Of a stretch of 64,000 bases of DNA, positions 62,131-64,000 are shown piece after piece (positions within the stretch are counted from its first letter, which is position 1; each line of letters starts with the position of its first letter). The notes under the pieces are model-generated. The model worked only from the letters and a program-made list of their open reading frames with translations, was not told the DNA's origin and searched no databases. Source of the DNA: Lachnospiraceae bacterium UBA3689 (GTDB lineage Bacteria; Bacillota; Clostridia; Lachnospirales; Lachnospiraceae); contig DFIU01000010.1 of assembly GCA_002371465.1 (NCBI GenBank), positions 326,851 through 390,850 on the forward strand, in the 5' to 3' direction. Both the position numbers and the translations under genes were made by a program.

Positions 62131-62181
62131 GTTTTATGCTCCTTCAGATAATCTCCTCCTGCTGTCTGAATGATCCTGTGT

Positions 62182-62193
62182 TTGTCGCAACAA
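62182..62193. promoter_or_regulatory. Operator-like palindrome at the TetR gene start site
   Basis: TTGTCGCAACAA (arms TTGT/ACAA), set within a wider GTTTG...CAAAC inverted repeat (62180-62199). It covers the predicted transcription start of the TetR gene. Confidence 0.5.
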
Positions 62194-62197
62194 GCAA

Positions 62198-62226
62198 ACT
62201 ATATTTCACAGCCGGATTTGGTTCAA
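62198..62226 (-). promoter_or_regulatory. Promoter of the TetR gene
   Basis: Minus strand: -35 TTGAAC (62221-62226), 17-nt spacer, -10 TATAGT (62198-62203). An AGGAGG and a second AAGGAG lie before the ATG at 62130. Confidence 0.75.
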
Positions 62227-62272
62227 TTTGCAATACCTCTTGTCTTTCTTTTCATGAAGAAGATTTTATCAT

Positions 62273-62440
62273 TTATCTCATTTTCAAAATCTGATCGATA
62301 TCCCGATTCATGTTTGCATCAGCCTGCCTAAAGATTCCCTTGAAACATTCCGGTTCTGTATCAAGCAGCGCTATATACCTCACTGTGGGATTCAAGTCAG
62401 GCTTACAATTGACATCAAGAAATAAAAAGACTCCTCGCCA
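62273..62440 (-). pseudogene. Probable 3' fragment of a lost gene
   Basis: A 55-codon frame bounded upstream by a TAG (62441-62443) and ending with TAA. Its translation looks like the C-terminal part of a real protein (contains LDVNCKPDLNPTVRY and FRQADANMNRDIDQILKMR), but there is no ribosome site or convincing start, and the family is not recognised. It could also be chance. Confidence 0.4.
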
Positions 62441-62468
62441 CTAACGCATTTGCCTGCAGCGAGAAGCC
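62424..62468 (-). terminator. Possible terminator for the CMD-cupin/AKR unit
   Basis: 10-bp stem with two G-T wobbles (arms 62459-62468 and 62429-62438), a 20-nt loop and a CTTTTT run on the minus strand. It lies 180 nt beyond the stop of the CMD-cupin gene. Confidence 0.45.
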
Positions 62469-62651
62469 TTGGTTTGATTCTTTTAAATTTTATCAGACTT
62501 TATTGAACTTTTTCATTCGTTCTCTCCCTCTGCTCCCACTTCTCTTCCTTGAAAGAAATCTGCACACACGGATACTGACTGCGGTAACACTCTTCACCAT
62601 CCCTTGCATAGTCAGTCAGGTTACTCTCTAACTTTCCCTGACCACCTGCAT

Positions 62652-63416
62652 TTATTTCAGCTTGCTGTAATCATCATCCGACACAGCTTCCAGCCATTCC
62701 GCACCGGTTTCTTCCCCGGCCACCTCGATGGCCAGATGAGAGAACCAGGAATCCGGGGCAGCGCCATGCCAGTGCTTCACATTTGCCGGAATGTTGATCA
62801 CGGTGCCGGGCGTCATCTCCACGGGATCCTTTCCCCATTCCTGATAATAGCCTCTGCCTCCGACACAGATCAGCATCTGTCCGCCGCCGCTGCTTGCGTG
62901 ATGGATGTGCCAGTTATTGCGGCAGCCTGGTTCAAAAGTCACATTGAATACAGGAACCTGCTCTGTAGAGACCGGCGCCAGATAGCTCTGCCCGACAAAA
63001 TACTGCGCATAGGCATCGTTAGGATCTCCGATCGGGAAAAAGATGGTGTTCTGGTATCTGTCCTTCTCCGTAAGGGCCGGTTCTTCCTCGTTCCAGACTT
63101 CCTTTGCCAGGCGGAAGACCGCCCAGCCTTTCGGCCAGCCGACATACATGGTCGCATGGGTAATGATCGCAGCGATCTCTTCCTTGGTGACACCGTGTGC
63201 CTTTGCGTTCTGCAGATGATAGGTCAGAGAGGAGTCCGTAATACCGGAAGCCATCAGAGAAACGACGGTTATGATGCATTTTGTCTTTACGTCGATCGCC
63301 TCCTCATTCCATACTTCCCCGAAGAGCACATCATCATTGAGATGCGCAAACATTGGGGCAAATTCTCCCAGCTGGTTTCTTCCTGCGGTCTGTACGATTT
63401 TTTCAGCCATTTTCAT
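62652..63416 (-). CDS. Carboxymuconolactone decarboxylase-like and cupin domain fusion protein
   Basis: 254 aa. Residues about 5-105 form an AhpD/CMD-like domain (FAPMFAHLNDDVLFGEVWNEE; core MFAHLNDDVLFGEVW, then KCIITVVSLMASGITDSSL). Residues about 130-245 form a cupin with metal-binding WHIHHASSGGGQML and HWHGAAPDSWFSHLAIE. Such fusions occur beside aldo/keto reductases in anaerobe gene clusters; no reaction is established from sequence. GGGAGG site before ATG. 9 nt after the aldo/keto reductase gene. Confidence 0.88.
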   Translation of the reverse strand: MKMAEKIVQTAGRNQLGEFAPMFAHLNDDVLFGEVWNEEAIDVKTKCIITVVSLMASGITDSSLTYHLQNAKAHGVTKEEIAAIITHATMYVGWPKGWAVFRLAKEVWNEEEPALTEKDRYQNTIFFPIGDPNDAYAQYFVGQSYLAPVSTEQVPVFNVTFEPGCRNNWHIHHASSGGGQMLICVGGRGYYQEWGKDPVEMTPGTVINIPANVKHWHGAAPDSWFSHLAIEVAGEETGAEWLEAVSDDDYSKLK

Positions 63417-63425
63417 ATTCCTCCC

Positions 63426-64000
63426 TTACTTTCCGATCTTCAAATCACCCGTGGACCAGACATGCTTTTCTTTTGCGGCAGCCGGTTTGTTCTGCGCCAT
63501 GACGCCTGCCAGCGGATGCGGCACATAGGGTTCCTCCAGATAATGGATCTCTTCCGGTGTCAGCACCATATCTACCGCCTTAGCCGCGCCTTCGATATGA
63601 TGCAGCTTTGTCGCGCCGACAACCGGCGCCGTCACCTTCGTCAGCAGCCAGGCAAGGGAAACTTCTGTCATCGTCACTTCGTGTCTTTTAGCAAGCTCCG
63701 CGACGCGGCTGATGATCACATTGTCCTGCTGTGCCGTTGCGTCATATTTGAACTTCGCATAGGCGTCTTCCTCAGCCCGCTTTGTTCCGCCCACGCCGGG
63801 GCGTCTCGAAAGTCTGCCGGAAGCCAGGGCGCTGTAGGGGGTCAGGGCAATATTCTCTTCCTTACAGTACGGAACCATCTCCCGTTCCTCTTCCCGGAAG
63901 ATCAGGTTGTAATGGCCCTGGATGGAGACGAACTTCGAAAAGCCTTCCTTTTCAGCCAGTGCATTTGCCTTGGCAATCTGCCAGGCAAAGCAGTTGGAGA
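63426..64000 (-). CDS. Aldo/keto reductase, 5' end beyond window
   Basis: The frame is open to the window edge: 190 codons of the C-terminal part are visible. Family motifs are CFAWQIAKANALAE, SIQGHYNLIFREEEREMVPY (Q/Y-N-L block after the barrel centre), ALTPYSALASGRLSR, and the coenzyme-binding VVGATKLHHIEGAAKA. The catalytic Asp/Tyr/Lys/His part lies outside. Of the AKR11/12-like type rather than the AKR5-like enzyme at 50 kb. Likely co-transcribed with the CMD-cupin gene. Confidence 0.9.
   Translation of the reverse strand, partial: SNCFAWQIAKANALAEKEGFSKFVSIQGHYNLIFREEEREMVPYCKEENIALTPYSALASGRLSRRPGVGGTKRAEEDAYAKFKYDATAQQDNVIISRVAELAKRHEVTMTEVSLAWLLTKVTAPVVGATKLHHIEGAAKAVDMVLTPEEIHYLEEPYVPHPLAGVMAQNKPAAAKEKHVWSTGDLKIGK

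Larger units (their letters stand above)
62131..62651. other. 521-nt region: TetR promoter, gene remnants and a terminator
   Basis: From left: the TetR leader and promoter, a 55-codon minus-strand open frame ending at 62273 with protein-like sequence, a hairpin at 62424-62468, and a second open minus-strand stretch ending in a TAA at 62500-62502. No intact gene was found. Confidence 0.6.

Overview
The window looks like the chromosome of an anaerobic Gram-positive bacterium of the Clostridia, most like a Lachnospiraceae-type organism. The grounds are strong AGGAGG ribosome sites, RecU, short-form HisG with HisZ, a GerW/DUF2953 sporulation pair, DUF512 radical-SAM next to Der, a long clostridial-type PRPP synthetase, ZapA, FakA/Asp23, and a sodium-pumping biotin decarboxylase cluster. 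Nearly all genes are on the minus strand in tight, often 1-4 nt overlapping runs. Only rpmB, a YprB-like nuclease homologue, an aldo/keto reductase and prs are on the plus strand. No tRNA, rRNA, CRISPR array, insertion sequence or prophage was found.

Layout, left to right (minus-strand operons read right to left). 1-6.7 kb: one run hypothetical membrane protein-rluD-lepB-recU-hisZ-hisG-hisD-hisB-hisI, the last gene cut by the window edge. 6.7-17 kb: an RsmF-like methyltransferase, a small alarmone synthetase and PepD, then asp23-fakA-recG-mgsA-rsmD-coaD-coiled-coil protein. 17-27 kb: rpmB, then zapA-U32 peptidase-ftsW/rodA-PBP-hypothetical-DUF2953-gerW, plus ruvA-ruvB and an ACT-domain protein. 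27-32.5 kb: YprB-like protein, cmk-ispH-rpsA and a HI0933-type flavoprotein. 32.5-38 kb: a five-gene biotin-dependent, membrane-bound carboxyltransferase/decarboxylase operon. 38-46 kb: metallophosphoesterase-scpA-scpB, a patatin, rpsU, and a membrane-anchored MutS homologue followed by alaS. 46-51 kb: metF-fhs-fchA-folD one-carbon operon and an aldo/keto reductase. 51-59.4 kb: plsY-gpsA, DUF512-der, prs and a second EF-G. 59.4-64 kb: an accessory-looking block with TetR, a small unknown protein and a MacB-like ABC exporter pair, then a CMD-cupin protein and a partial aldo/keto reductase, separated by about 500 bp holding apparent gene remnants.

The metabolic theme is anaerobic energy conservation. 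The decarboxylase complex couples carboxyl transfer to a sodium gradient. The folate operon supplies or oxidises one-carbon units, with FchA and FolD possibly dividing the cyclohydrolase and dehydrogenase steps. The rest is growth, division, translation and recombination housekeeping.

The less ordinary signals are a strongly altered methylglyoxal synthase active site, the dual-carboxyltransferase sodium pump with a lipoprotein-fused gamma subunit, three unrelated degenerate tandem-repeat arrays placed exactly between operons, operator-like palindromes at the starts of prs and the TetR gene, and hairpin-terminators that abut the start of downstream genes. I did not find a convincing new defence or mobile system. 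All functional statements come from reading motifs by eye, with no database search.
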